This document shows positions 44,381-53,237 of a DNA stretch of 64,000 nucleotides, in pieces. This DNA comes from an uncultured Rhizobiaceae group bacterium. GTDB lineage: Bacteria > Pseudomonadota > Alphaproteobacteria > Rhizobiales > Rhizobiaceae. How positions within the stretch are numbered: the stretch's first letter is position 1; every line of letters begins with the position of its first letter. A program made the translations under genes and the position numbers. Where the stretch lies: the NCBI GenBank assembly GCA_937930845.1, contig CALHBJ010000001.1:372001-436000 (forward strand). Reading direction: 5' to 3'. The notes under the pieces are model-generated. The model saw only the letters and a list, made by a program, of their open reading frames with translations, made no database searches and was not told the DNA's origin.

Positions 44381-44617
44381 TTATTTGCGCACTACAATTG
44401 TGCGCCTTGCAGGAGGCCCTTTTCGGGATTTGACCAAAATCTGGATCCGGCAATTATTTCCCACCGTTCGAACGGAAACGACCCGGCCACGGTTGGAAGC
44501 GGCGACATTGCGCGCCTTGGCGCTACAGGCGTCGGCATGGGCAAAATGAGTCGGCAAGGCCGCATACGCCGCCGTGCCTGTCAAAAATACCATAAATAGG
44601 GTTCGAAGTGTTTTCAT
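44381..44617 (-). CDS. Small exported protein, possible FeuN-like modulator
   Basis: From the ATG at 44617 the 78-residue product has a signal peptide (MKTLRTLFMVFLTGTAAYA) and a small mature domain. The latter reads ACSAKARNVAASNRGRVVSV then NCRIQILVKS and ends in a basic RRTIVVRK. Two cysteines may pair. The A-x-G-R-V-x-S-V ... I-x-I-L-V pattern is PepSY-like. Position directly upstream of a FeuP/FeuQ-like pair matches rhizobial feuN, whose product restrains FeuQ in the periplasm. The functional link is inference from position and size. Confidence 0.7.
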   Translation of the reverse strand: MKTLRTLFMVFLTGTAAYAALPTHFAHADACSAKARNVAASNRGRVVSVRTVGNNCRIQILVKSRKGPPARRTIVVRK

Positions 44618-44793
44618 GCAGGTGAGATACCAGACCAAAGCTGAACCGCGCATGAATAGTTTTCGCAACCTGTCATTTATGCACTCCCGAACACAGGGAT
44701 TTCCATACGGCGTTGTGCCCCTTAATCGCCGCTATGGTCAAGTCAGTGTCGCGTTGCGACCAACCAATGGGTGCCAGCGCAAGGCACGACAGA

Positions 44794-45009
44794 TCAATCC
44801 CGGCGGTATCCGTCGTCCTGGCGCAGCTTGTCAGTGTCACGCATACGCTGAGCCATATCGAGACGGGCACGTGCGGCGCTCGCCAGCCTTTGATTGCGTT
44901 TGGCAATTTGATTTTCAACATGTCGGGCCACCGCATTCTTCTTAACAAGGTGGGAGGCGATCCGGGCCAGAAGACTGACCAGAATCGCCACAACGCTCCA
45001 GAAATTCAA
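44794..45009 (-). CDS. Small membrane coiled-coil protein at the GTA distal end, spanin-like
   Basis: The 71-residue product has an N-terminal membrane helix (FWSVVAILVSLLARIAS) and a long charged helical tail (RLDMAQRMRDTDKLRQDDGY), the layout of an inner-membrane spanin (Rz-like). The start would be TTG at 45009, 10 bp after the holin-like stop and without a good Shine-Dalgarno, so translation may depend on reinitiation. Assignment to lysis is by layout and position. Confidence 0.55.
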   Translation of the reverse strand: MNFWSVVAILVSLLARIASHLVKKNAVARHVENQIAKRNQRLASAARARLDMAQRMRDTDKLRQDDGYRRD

Positions 45010-45019
45010 CGCAACAGGT

Positions 45020-45226
45020 TCATTGGATTTCAGACGTGGCGCTCAAGCGACCAAATATCGCAAACAAAGAGCCACCAACGGTTGCCAGTTGAAGCAGTGA
45101 TTCCACCATCATGGATTGTGTTGCCTGATCGATTGGATATCCCAGCGCAGAAGCCAATGCAGCGCCGATGGCCACAAGCGACCCCCAAATCGTTTTCGAC
45201 TGATACCAGGGCTTTAGATCATTCAT
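45020..45226 (-). CDS. Holin-like small membrane protein of the GTA cluster
   Basis: The ATG at 45226 has AAGGA 7 nt upstream; the product has 68 residues. The sequence MNDLKPWYQSKTIWGSLVAI continues with two hydrophobic segments and ends IFGRLSATSEI. This matches small holin-family proteins found in rhizobial phages and GTAs (YxSKTIWG, GxPIDQA, IFGR). It probably permeabilises the inner membrane for particle release. Confidence 0.75.
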   Translation of the reverse strand: MNDLKPWYQSKTIWGSLVAIGAALASALGYPIDQATQSMMVESLLQLATVGGSLFAIFGRLSATSEIQ

Positions 45227-45237
45227 AGGAATTTCCT

Positions 45238-48200
45238 TCATGGGTTGGATAAGACAAAAGTTGCTGCCGTCCCCGCTCCAATGGCGGCTGATAGCTGGGA
45301 AATGCGCAGGGTCAGTTCAGATTGGACCGTGCCAAAAATGTCCGTCAGCTCGGATTGGGAAAGTTCAAGTTCAGGCTGGAAAACTTCGCGTTCCAACGTA
45401 TTGCCAGACCCATCCGACACTTCGACCCGGTATCGTTCAAATTCCTCACTGAGCGGAATTTCAATCGGCTCCCAGTCGTCACCATTGAGGCGATCTCTTC
45501 GTATCCAGTTGCTTTTCAGGCCACCGGAACTGGTCCACCGGGCTTGAACGTGAACAGGCGAGAAGGGTTTCAAACCGGTGATGCCAGGCGCGAAGGACTG
45601 CGCTTCAAATCCATCGCTATCCAGCGAGGAGCCTGAACGACCCACTCGCCAGTTCAGGGGCAATTGGCTGTCCCTTTGTGCATTCTCCAAGGCCTCAACG
45701 GCTTCGTTAAGCAGCACAAAATCCGATTGTTCGCTGACAATCGATGCGGCAATTTCCAACGTTCCCGCCTGGCCGCGCAACAATCCTGACAATTGCCAAA
45801 CATTTTGGGATATCAACTGGGCCTGCTGAAACTGCAGAATTTCCCAGGCTCCCGTTTGCGTGCGAATGGCAGCTGCGTTGGCACCACGGAAAACCTGAAC
45901 ATCTGGTGCGGATGACAGAAGGCCATCAAACAGGCGCACAATGATTTTGGTGTGCCAGTCCCACCTTCCAGCAAACTTTGCGGGCGCTAAAGGCGCGGCG
46001 AGTTCTCCCAAAGAGGCGTTTTTTTCGATCACCTGATTGAAAACGAAGCCGTCATTGTTGGGAGAAGAATAAAGTACCATGCTGCCCGGCCACGGTTTGG
46101 CTGATACCGCAACGAAGTTGGATGCGGTTTCCCGGGCAAAGGTCAGGCTGGGCAGGTCCATAAAATGAACAAGCGGACGTTGTTGATAGCTGGGCAGTGA
46201 CCGGTTTGCGTTGGTTCTTCCCACAAAAGCGGGTTTGGTTGAGAGTACCTGAAATGACTTGGCGAATATCTTGAGGTGGGTGCCCTCTTCAATCCTGGTA
46301 ATTTTAAGCCGCTGGTCGGGCTCGCTGGAGCGGACAAATTCATCGCCCACCTGTATATCGCGTCGGTTCAGGGGAAGCCCAAATGTGTAGGATCTGCTGC
46401 CAGTCCACTTTTCCTGAAGCCAGTTTTCTGCAATCGGGCGCAGCACTTCATCTTCAATCACCATGGGCAGGGAAGCCGCTGCTCGTGAGCGGCCATTGCC
46501 GGTTTCACGCCGGATCACTGTTTCAGCGTTTTGATAGTCCAATTGCGGATCAAGATAGGTAATGCGCGCTTCATCTGGAAGTTCGGATTGTCTGGCGCTC
46601 TCCTGCGAAAACACCGGCTCATTGCGGGTATCCACAAGCTGCGTTTCGTCCAGCAGGTTTGCAGGCATTTCCCCGGCAGAGCGGAAGCGAAGCACGCCAT
46701 TTTGCTCGTCGACGGTTATCCTGTAGAGGTCCAATAATCCTTCCAGCTCACCGCGTATGGTGCCGGACTGGCCAATAACATACCCGGCAATCACACCATC
46801 AACGGCAGTCACATCGAAATTGTTGACCCCAGCGGCGAAAAGAAGTTCCGCAATGAGATTTGCAATACTGACGCGACCCAATCGCCCGTTCAACCAGTGT
46901 CCGGTTTGCCAGTTTTCCCCATCAGACCAAAGCAATTCGTTGTTTGGAAATGCTGGATAGGGTCGCGCGTCCCAGGCCCATAGCTGGCTGGCCTCGAAAT
47001 CGACCATTGCCCGCCCGTCTAGATTGCTCGCGGGATTATTTGCGCTGGAAAACAGAGGGTGGGTTTGATCCCAATGGGCCTGTTGAACATCCAGATAGGC
47101 AAGTGACATGCCGTCATCGCGCATACCATTTGAAAAGTATGGGGCTGCACTTTCAGAGGATTTACGATCCACAAAGACATTTGGTTGCGTTGCGCCATTA
47201 TCGATGCCGGGACACCCAAATTCTGTAAAGGCAATTGGCTTAGACTGGGGTACCCAGGGGGATGGGGTGGCAACTTCCATACCAGCCACCCGGTCAAAAT
47301 GCTGGTTCGACCACCAGTTGATCAAATCCTTGTAGCGAAATGTCCAGGGCTTACCGAACCCGTCTGTAATGGGTGTGCGTATCCCTTCGGCCCGGTCGCT
47401 GGGATTGCGATAATACCAGTGGAAACCTTCACCACCGGCAATCTGGCTGGACAACATGTTGCGGTCCGTCGAACTGCGCCCTTCATCAAACGTAGATCGT
47501 TCGGCGCGCCAGTCGCTGATCGGCATATAATTGTCGATCCCCACCGAGCTTATGGCAGATGACGCCCACATTGGATCGAGATTGAAAAATACATCTCCCG
47601 TTCCATCCTGTGGGTGATAACCAAAATATTCGCTCCAGTCCGCGCCATAGGTGATGGCAGTACCCGACCCCAATATCGAGGCGCATTCCTGCGCAATTGC
47701 AATGAGTTCGGCCACAAAGGGGAAATTGTTTGCATCATCGCGAACGCGGGTTAAGCCGGTCATTTCCGAGCCGATCAAAAATCCATCCACCCCGCCGGCA
47801 ATCTGCGCCAGTCGGGCATAATGCAGCACAAAACGCCGGTAGCTCCATTCGTTCGGTTTAGAGGTCTGTACCCGTGCATTGGAAACATAGATGTCGCTGG
47901 CGGTGGATGTGCCAACGAATGCAGCGATTTGCGCAATGGCAAGCGGTGTCTGATCGGCCGTATTGGCCAGACCAATCGCCGGGTCACATGTGATCCGGCC
48001 ACGCCACGGGAAAGCGGGTTGAAAGTCTGCCCCATAGGGCGACGGCAATTCATTGTCCGGTGGAACATCCATCATCAGGAATGGATTGAGGCTGACTTTC
48101 AGACCCCGGCTTTTGATTTCCTCGATCGCGCGCAGCACGCTGCCATCGCTGGGTGTGCCGCCATAGGCGATCCTGCCCTCATATTCGCTGACCTTTTCAG

Positions 48201-49149
48201 CCGCGCTACGCTGAGTTGGGCCCACATACCAAGGTTCGCCCTGCAACAATTGCCGGCTGGCAACCTCCACTTTGGGCTTGATGACACACTGACCGGCGCG
48301 CAGGTCGCTGCCAAACCACGCGACGACAAGGCTGATTTGTTTGAGGTTCGCACACAGCGCGCAAAGCTCATCAAGGGACGCGAGAAAATCCGTCTCGGCA
48401 ATCTTTTGATTGGCATTGAGATAGCGATTCTCAACGCGGCTTACCCGCTCGACCACCGGTTGAGTGTCATACCCAAACTCGGTTGCGCCCGGTATCATGT
48501 TGACCGCATGAACATGCTTTTCGATCTGACCAACCGGCTTGATCACTTCAATGGATATCTGGGGTATGCGGTTGCCATAAGGCTCCAGGGGCAACCCTTC
48601 GAACACCACATAGGCAAGGCCGCGATAGGCGGGCGCGTTGCCTGCTCCCTGTTTTGCTTCAATCAAGGCGTCGGGCAGTTGGTATTGCGATCCCGTATAT
48701 GTTCGAAATGTCAGTTCGCGCTGGTCAATCTCCTTCCCATCGGCCCAAATGCGGCGCACGCAGGCGATCTCCCCTTCGCACAAGCCCACGGCGAAATTGG
48801 CAAAATAGGCGTAGTTATTGACCGTGGTTTTTGGCCCCGAAAGGCCTTTACCACCCTGGGAACTGGATTGGGTGCTTTGAACTTCCTGGAGCCGGGTTGC
48901 CCAGATGATTTCACCGGACAATCGTGCCGACCCGTAGACTTTCGGTATCGGACTACCTTCTTGTGAGGAAAGAATATTGACATTGTCCAGGCGCGGGCCT
49001 TCCACCACCTGATCGCCGGGGCCGAACAATTTTTGGTCGATGATCGAGCCACCAATTGCACCAAGTGTGCGCCCGATAACTGCACCAACCGGGCCGCCAA
49101 GTGCGGTGCCAACGGCTGTACCAACGGCTTGCAGGACAACGGTGGCCAT
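45238..49149 (-). CDS. GTA host-specificity / TIM-barrel hub protein (g15)
   Basis: This 1303-residue protein is the largest of the cluster. An N-terminal tail-hub region is followed by a TIM-barrel glycosidase-like domain (about 230-620): FLIGSEMTGLTRVRDDANNF, YGADWSEYFGYHPQDGTGD, and IAFTEFGCPGIDNGATQPN. A phage-tail-type domain follows (about 680-950), and the C-terminal part is a receptor-facing Fn3-like region. In RcGTA this protein is the megatron that ejects DNA and contacts cells. The start overlaps the g14 stop (TAATG). Confidence 0.93.
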   Translation of the reverse strand: MATVVLQAVGTAVGTALGGPVGAVIGRTLGAIGGSIIDQKLFGPGDQVVEGPRLDNVNILSSQEGSPIPKVYGSARLSGEIIWATRLQEVQSTQSSSQGGKGLSGPKTTVNNYAYFANFAVGLCEGEIACVRRIWADGKEIDQRELTFRTYTGSQYQLPDALIEAKQGAGNAPAYRGLAYVVFEGLPLEPYGNRIPQISIEVIKPVGQIEKHVHAVNMIPGATEFGYDTQPVVERVSRVENRYLNANQKIAETDFLASLDELCALCANLKQISLVVAWFGSDLRAGQCVIKPKVEVASRQLLQGEPWYVGPTQRSAAEKVSEYEGRIAYGGTPSDGSVLRAIEEIKSRGLKVSLNPFLMMDVPPDNELPSPYGADFQPAFPWRGRITCDPAIGLANTADQTPLAIAQIAAFVGTSTASDIYVSNARVQTSKPNEWSYRRFVLHYARLAQIAGGVDGFLIGSEMTGLTRVRDDANNFPFVAELIAIAQECASILGSGTAITYGADWSEYFGYHPQDGTGDVFFNLDPMWASSAISSVGIDNYMPISDWRAERSTFDEGRSSTDRNMLSSQIAGGEGFHWYYRNPSDRAEGIRTPITDGFGKPWTFRYKDLINWWSNQHFDRVAGMEVATPSPWVPQSKPIAFTEFGCPGIDNGATQPNVFVDRKSSESAAPYFSNGMRDDGMSLAYLDVQQAHWDQTHPLFSSANNPASNLDGRAMVDFEASQLWAWDARPYPAFPNNELLWSDGENWQTGHWLNGRLGRVSIANLIAELLFAAGVNNFDVTAVDGVIAGYVIGQSGTIRGELEGLLDLYRITVDEQNGVLRFRSAGEMPANLLDETQLVDTRNEPVFSQESARQSELPDEARITYLDPQLDYQNAETVIRRETGNGRSRAAASLPMVIEDEVLRPIAENWLQEKWTGSRSYTFGLPLNRRDIQVGDEFVRSSEPDQRLKITRIEEGTHLKIFAKSFQVLSTKPAFVGRTNANRSLPSYQQRPLVHFMDLPSLTFARETASNFVAVSAKPWPGSMVLYSSPNNDGFVFNQVIEKNASLGELAAPLAPAKFAGRWDWHTKIIVRLFDGLLSSAPDVQVFRGANAAAIRTQTGAWEILQFQQAQLISQNVWQLSGLLRGQAGTLEIAASIVSEQSDFVLLNEAVEALENAQRDSQLPLNWRVGRSGSSLDSDGFEAQSFAPGITGLKPFSPVHVQARWTSSGGLKSNWIRRDRLNGDDWEPIEIPLSEEFERYRVEVSDGSGNTLEREVFQPELELSQSELTDIFGTVQSELTLRISQLSAAIGAGTAATFVLSNP

Positions 49150-49607
49150 TAGCGAAGCTCACAATCTGACAAGGAAGGAAAACGGAAACAGGCCACGATG
49201 CGGCCAAGCCAGTGGCGGCTCAAAGCACTTTCAACGACGTTATTGCCATCATAGGCATGGATGAAGGTGCCCTCACCCGTTGCAATGCCCAGGTGTTTCG
49301 CAACGCGGTGGCGCTTCATTCGAAACAGCAGGACATCGGAACCAGACATTTTGGACAGCGGCACCTCATTGAAATGACGACGTCCCATTTCCCACAATAA
49401 TTCCCGATTGCCTGTATCGGCCCACGCGCTCGAATAGGCGGGTGCACGTTCCGGCTCATTGCCTTGTGTTGCCCGCCACACACCGCGTACAAGGCCAAGG
49501 CAATCGCACCCGGCTCCCAGGGCTGATGTCTGGTGAACATAGGGCGTACCAATCCATTTACGCGCTTCCTGGAGAATGCGCGCCCGCTCTCGTTTTTCAG
49601 TTTTCAT
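49149..49607 (-). CDS. GTA NlpC/P60-type tail peptidase (g14)
   Basis: The 152-residue cysteine peptidase has catalytic Cys in GAGCDCLGLVRGVWR and His in VAKHLGIATGEGTFIHAY, the NlpC/P60 fold of GTA gene 14. It probably cuts peptidoglycan crosslinks during DNA entry, as part of the tail tip. It lies 11 bp after g13. Confidence 0.93.
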   Translation of the reverse strand: MKTEKRERARILQEARKWIGTPYVHQTSALGAGCDCLGLVRGVWRATQGNEPERAPAYSSAWADTGNRELLWEMGRRHFNEVPLSKMSGSDVLLFRMKRHRVAKHLGIATGEGTFIHAYDGNNVVESALSRHWLGRIVACFRFPSLSDCELR

Positions 49608-49618
49608 TGTTTATCCCG

Positions 49619-50506
49619 TTATTCGAACAGAGGGCCGCCGTCGTGGATTCCGTCTTCTTCGGCATATCCCAAGGAAAAATCATTACCGGGAATATGGGGG
49701 CATCCACGGAAATTGAGATGATTGCCGAATTTCGATTTGCAGAGTGAAAATGACTTGTCGCAGCCTGCGGTCACACGAAACGTATCTGCGACCTTCACTG
49801 CAAATGGCATGGGGCGCCAAAGCTTCAAATCAGAAGGATAAGTGGACGCAGACGCTGACAGATCACCGATCAATCCCGCATTTTCACCCGACAGCCATTC
49901 AACCCGGCCAAATGCAAACCAATTGGGTTCATAGGCCTGGATGGCACTGCAGGAAAATGTGAGGGAATCCGTCACATCTTCAACCACGCCTTCCATGGCA
50001 AAGGCATTGTTGTTCAAATCAACGCCGCAGCGGGCATCGCCCAAAAGCGCATCGCAATGGCGGGCAAATGTTCTGGCGGTTGACCGATCCAGTTTGGATG
50101 TCAGCCCCTTGAGTTGCGCCTGAAAGACGCCATCGAGTTGTTTGAATTCTCCAAGCAATCCGGTGCGCAGGTGGGCCCGTTCATCAGGCGATTGCCAGTT
50201 GACGGTCCAGACTTGCACCTCAGCGTCATCATACAATCCCGCCTGCAAGTCCCGCTCGGATATGGACAGACTGTCGAGTGCACCTTCGATCTCCTGATCA
50301 TCGGTCGCCAGACCAAGCTCGCTTGCCGCTTCAGACGCGGAGAACCCGCTGCTGGCTTTGCAGGCGACATCTTCGATCAGCAGATCATGGTCATGGTCGG
50401 TGAAGCCCAACCTAACACCGTCATTGCGGGTCAGTATCCAGCATGTGCATACGGTCGTGACCGTTGCTTCCAGATGTTGCTTCAAACCTGTTGAAAGCTC
50501 TCTCAT
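49619..50506 (-). CDS. GTA baseplate protein (g13, DUF2163)
   Basis: The 295 residues have the DUF2163 N-terminal domain (STGLKQHLEATVTTVCTCW, LGFTDHDHDLLIED) and the C-terminal BR0599-like domain with several cysteines (TAGCDKSFSLCKSKFGNHLN, FRGCPHIPGND). The cysteines fit the Fe-S cluster reported for this baseplate hub protein in RcGTA. The start overlaps the g12 stop by 4 bp. Confidence 0.93.
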   Translation of the reverse strand: MRELSTGLKQHLEATVTTVCTCWILTRNDGVRLGFTDHDHDLLIEDVACKASSGFSASEAASELGLATDDQEIEGALDSLSISERDLQAGLYDDAEVQVWTVNWQSPDERAHLRTGLLGEFKQLDGVFQAQLKGLTSKLDRSTARTFARHCDALLGDARCGVDLNNNAFAMEGVVEDVTDSLTFSCSAIQAYEPNWFAFGRVEWLSGENAGLIGDLSASASTYPSDLKLWRPMPFAVKVADTFRVTAGCDKSFSLCKSKFGNHLNFRGCPHIPGNDFSLGYAEEDGIHDGGPLFE

Positions 50507-51153
50507 ATCAGCACCTCAATCAGATTGATCGATGGCACATCACCGGCGCTGAATGCTTCCAGACTGATAGACAATTCATCAAAGGCAAATCGCACGGGAA
50601 CATCGAATTCAAACCCAGCGGTCACGGAAGTAGCGGCTGCTGGAATGCTTGCGCTGTTGAACGTCACCATGCCCGTGGTGCTATCCACGTTGAAGTCAAC
50701 GCTTTCCGTTTGCGCTGTTCCATCGACCGCGATCGCAATCGAACCAGGCACCGGCTTGCTAATGCGCCGGGCATAGGAATCGGCTCCATCCCCATAGCTC
50801 TTGATCAAGGGAAACATTGATGTTTCGCCATCGCCGGTGCCGATCAACTGATCCTGATCAGATGGGATCGAAAGCGGGGCGCAGGACTTCCAGTCCAATG
50901 GATCTCGAAACCGGAATGCGATGAGCGCTCCGCGGCGGGCTTCAAAGAACTCAACAACCCTGTGCAGGGCATCGAGGTCTTTGATTCCAAATCCCGCATC
51001 ATAATTGCGGCGGCTGGCGGCCCAGCGCTGGTTGCGCTTTTCCTTACCCGAAGCCAGCGTGATGATCTCGGTTCTGCGTTGGGGCCCACCACTTGCGCCG
51101 AAGGCGATATCGGTTGGAAACCGTTCATCAGAAAACTCACTCAATTGGGGCAT
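50503..51153 (-). CDS. GTA distal tail protein (g12, DUF2460)
   Basis: The start is the ATG at 51153 (MPQLSEFSDERFPTDIAFGA), which fits the DUF2460 family N-terminus. The 216 residues include GGPQRRTEIITLASGKEKRN and FFEARRGALIAFRFRDPLDW. It forms the distal tail ring that joins tail tube and baseplate. Confidence 0.93.
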   Translation of the reverse strand: MPQLSEFSDERFPTDIAFGASGGPQRRTEIITLASGKEKRNQRWAASRRNYDAGFGIKDLDALHRVVEFFEARRGALIAFRFRDPLDWKSCAPLSIPSDQDQLIGTGDGETSMFPLIKSYGDGADSYARRISKPVPGSIAIAVDGTAQTESVDFNVDSTTGMVTFNSASIPAAATSVTAGFEFDVPVRFAFDELSISLEAFSAGDVPSINLIEVLI

Positions 51154-51193
51154 GACAGGTCTCCGTTTGAAACAAGGGGAACAAGACAGAGCA

Positions 51194-51775
51194 TCACAGG
51201 GACCGCCGCCCCCGCTCCACTGTTCTGGCCAAAAGAGCCGAAATCTGGTTTTGCGACTTACGGAAGCCCTCAACATCTGGCGTTGAAATATTAAACGTCA
51301 CGTGGGTGGTGGAAGCTGCACCACCCTGGACCTGCACACCCAACTTGCCGTTTGCATTGCGCGCCAGCGGCAAGATGGCCTCGGCGCCAGCCTCTCCCAT
51401 GAGGCCCGTTTGATTGCCGGTTCCAAACAAAGTAGGCGCGGTCACGATGCCTCCATTTGCAAACGGTGTGACGTTTCCCAAGCCTGCGGAAGCGCTGGAA
51501 AAACTATTGCCAATGCTGCCAAACAGATTGTTGACCAGGCTGGATGTGGCGTTTTCGAGCGGTTTCAAACCAGCAGAAAGCGCAATGTTGGACATGCGCA
51601 AAGCCAGTGATTTCAGCGTATCCTCAAACGACTTGCCGTTTGTGATCGCCCCCTTGATTGTGCCACTGAATGCGGTGCCGAATCTCTTGGATTGCTTTTC
51701 CAGATCGCCCAGCGCGGAAGAAAAGCCGGACAAGTCGGCTTCGATGGGAATGATGACTTCGTCGATTTTTTCCAA
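51194..51775 (-). CDS. GTA tape measure protein (g11)
   Basis: The 193-residue protein begins with EVIIPIEADLSGFSSALGDL, a typical GTA tape-measure start, followed by a helical region and a Gly-rich segment (FANGGIVTAPTLFGTGNQTG) and EAGAEAILPLARNANGKLGV, as in other phage tail tape proteins. It is very short, which suits the short tail of GTAs. Confidence 0.9.
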   Translation of the reverse strand: MEKIDEVIIPIEADLSGFSSALGDLEKQSKRFGTAFSGTIKGAITNGKSFEDTLKSLALRMSNIALSAGLKPLENATSSLVNNLFGSIGNSFSSASAGLGNVTPFANGGIVTAPTLFGTGNQTGLMGEAGAEAILPLARNANGKLGVQVQGGAASTTHVTFNISTPDVEGFRKSQNQISALLARTVERGRRSL

Positions 51776-51790
51776 TTATGTCTCTCCTGC

Positions 51791-52015
51791 CTAAGGTTGA
51801 TGGGTGGGCACGGCGTCGCGGTCGGGATGCTGCTGCATGGCATCGACCAGCCATTGCCGGGTGATCGACGGTTGTTCATTGGGGCGGTAACAATCGATGG
51901 CGGCTTTCAGTTCCGGCAGCGAGAGCTGCCAAAACTGGGCCGGTGACAGCCGTAACAGGCCAAATCCAAAAGACATGATCTGTTGCCAGGGAAAGGGCTC
52001 GTTAGTCTTTGACAT
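51791..52015 (-). CDS. GTA tail assembly chaperone (g10.1, TIGR02216-like)
   Basis: The start is the ATG at 52015; the product has 74 residues. The core PFPWQQIMSFGFGLLRLSPA followed by FWQLSLPEL matches the small GTA family found between g10 and g11. It overlaps the g10 stop by 14 bp. Confidence 0.88.
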   Translation of the reverse strand: MSKTNEPFPWQQIMSFGFGLLRLSPAQFWQLSLPELKAAIDCYRPNEQPSITRQWLVDAMQQHPDRDAVPTHQP

Positions 52016-52346
52016 CGGTTGCAACCGGTTCTTTTTCACCAGTTCCAAATGTTGCAGAAAGCAAATTGCTGACAATCGTTGCAAAGCCGACAGCGCCGTT
52101 GTCGGCCTGCATTTCTTCCACTTCTTCCTTGGTCAATTGGTAGCCGCCACCGCGCAGGCCAGCGGCGATGATTTCCAGCATTTCACGCGCCGACAGGACA
52201 CCGGAAGAAAAGCGTTTGATCAGCGCGTTCAGGTCTTGAGCTTCAAACGCAGATTCCAATTCTGCGAGCGCGCCAAGGGTCAGACACAGGGTCCATTCCC
52301 GCCCGTTGAGACGTGCGACGATTTCGCCTCGGTGTCGGTTCGCCAT
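52002..52346 (-). CDS. GTA tail assembly protein (g10, Phage_TAC_11-like)
   Basis: The 114-residue protein (MANRHRGEIVARLNGREWTL) contains LGALAELESAFEAQDLNALI and a long acidic C-terminus, typical of the GTA tail assembly chaperone. The ATG at 52346 overlaps the g9 stop by 4 bp; a GTG one codon upstream is possible. Confidence 0.9.
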   Translation of the reverse strand: MANRHRGEIVARLNGREWTLCLTLGALAELESAFEAQDLNALIKRFSSGVLSAREMLEIIAAGLRGGGYQLTKEEVEEMQADNGAVGFATIVSNLLSATFGTGEKEPVATDVKD

Positions 52347-52762
52347 CACACAACGGCCTCAAAAAGCATCGGGCCTGCCGATTCCAGCGACAGTTCAAAC
52401 GTCACTTCACCCGTGTGCTCGCCACCATATTCCAGGGAGGTAATCTGACAGGGGCCAGTGACAGTGCCAAAGTCGGGGATAACAATTGACCAATCGACAA
52501 TCTGTGACTGGAAGAACAATTGGCGTACCCGTTCATCGGATTCGGCATCTTTGAAAATTCCACCACCCGAAATGGAGGCCCGCTGAACACCGGCACCGGC
52601 CAAAAGTTCACGCCACCGACCAGCGCTGCCAAAATCGGTCACATCGACCGTCTCGGCATTGAATGCCAGTCTGCGAGATCGCATTCCAGCAACCGTCACG
52701 TAGCTGGTATCGTCGCTGTTCTTGATCTTCAAAAGCAGATCCTTGCCCTTTTGTGCAGTCAT
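52346..52762 (-). CDS. GTA major tail protein (g9, TP901-1 type)
   Basis: The 138-residue tail-tube protein starts MTAQKGKDLLLKIKNSDDTS and contains VTVAGMRSRRLAFNAETVDV and VTGPCQITSLEYGGEHTGEV. It matches the TP901-1/GTA tail tube family. A 64-bp gap precedes it and holds an imperfect palindrome (52798-52818). Confidence 0.93.
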   Translation of the reverse strand: MTAQKGKDLLLKIKNSDDTSYVTVAGMRSRRLAFNAETVDVTDFGSAGRWRELLAGAGVQRASISGGGIFKDAESDERVRQLFFQSQIVDWSIVIPDFGTVTGPCQITSLEYGGEHTGEVTFELSLESAGPMLFEAVV

Positions 52763-52826
52763 GATGGAACCCTTTGTTGTTTGAAAAGTTGTGACACTCC
52801 TCCGGACCGGTCCGAGGAATTTGCAT

Positions 52827-53237
52827 TTAGTTGAGAGGTTCGGTCACTCCCCGAAATCTCATGACCCCGTGAACGTGCGCCGATTGGCGGTCGCGACGAG
52901 TTTCGGCATACTGGAAACGCAGGTGGATTAACTGATGGTCCTGGAGGGCGATTTCAGCACTGCCGAGCACATGTTTGAGGCGGTCCTGAATGCGGTAATC
53001 CTCATCCCCCGACAGGGCGTTGGACCACACGTGAATGAACAGCGTGATTGCCTCGCCGCCTTCGGTGGATGTGCTCCAGTCGCTCGTCGTTGTGCGTCCG
53101 ACAACCACATAGGGCGGCTCTATTTTTTCCGGCAGCCGGTCATAAATCTTGGCACCACCCAACAGCGTCACGAGCTCTGCATCGGTGAGCAGCGCTTTGA
53201 AAATACCGGTAATCAGCTGAGAGACACTGGAAGTCAT
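52827..53237 (-). CDS. GTA tail terminator (g8, DUF3168)
   Basis: The 136 residues match DUF3168: ITGIFKALLTDAELVTLLGG, KIYDRLPEKIEPPYVVVG and ITLFIHVWSNALSGDEDYRI. It closes the tail-head interface. The start overlaps the preceding stop by 4 bp. Confidence 0.92.
   Translation of the reverse strand: MTSSVSQLITGIFKALLTDAELVTLLGGAKIYDRLPEKIEPPYVVVGRTTTSDWSTSTEGGEAITLFIHVWSNALSGDEDYRIQDRLKHVLGSAEIALQDHQLIHLRFQYAETRRDRQSAHVHGVMRFRGVTEPLN

Noticed and set aside
47821-48966. Long open frame (381 codons) on the plus strand opposite the GTA g15 gene
   Set aside because: It lies fully antisense to a gene with clear conserved domains, has no recognisable protein features, and is explained by the codon bias of the opposite strand.
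52798-52818. Imperfect palindrome TCCTCCGGACC/GGTCCGAGGA before GTA g9 as a terminator or operator
   Set aside because: One bulge and no T-run; it also supplies purine-rich bases near a coding start, so the symmetry alone is not convincing.
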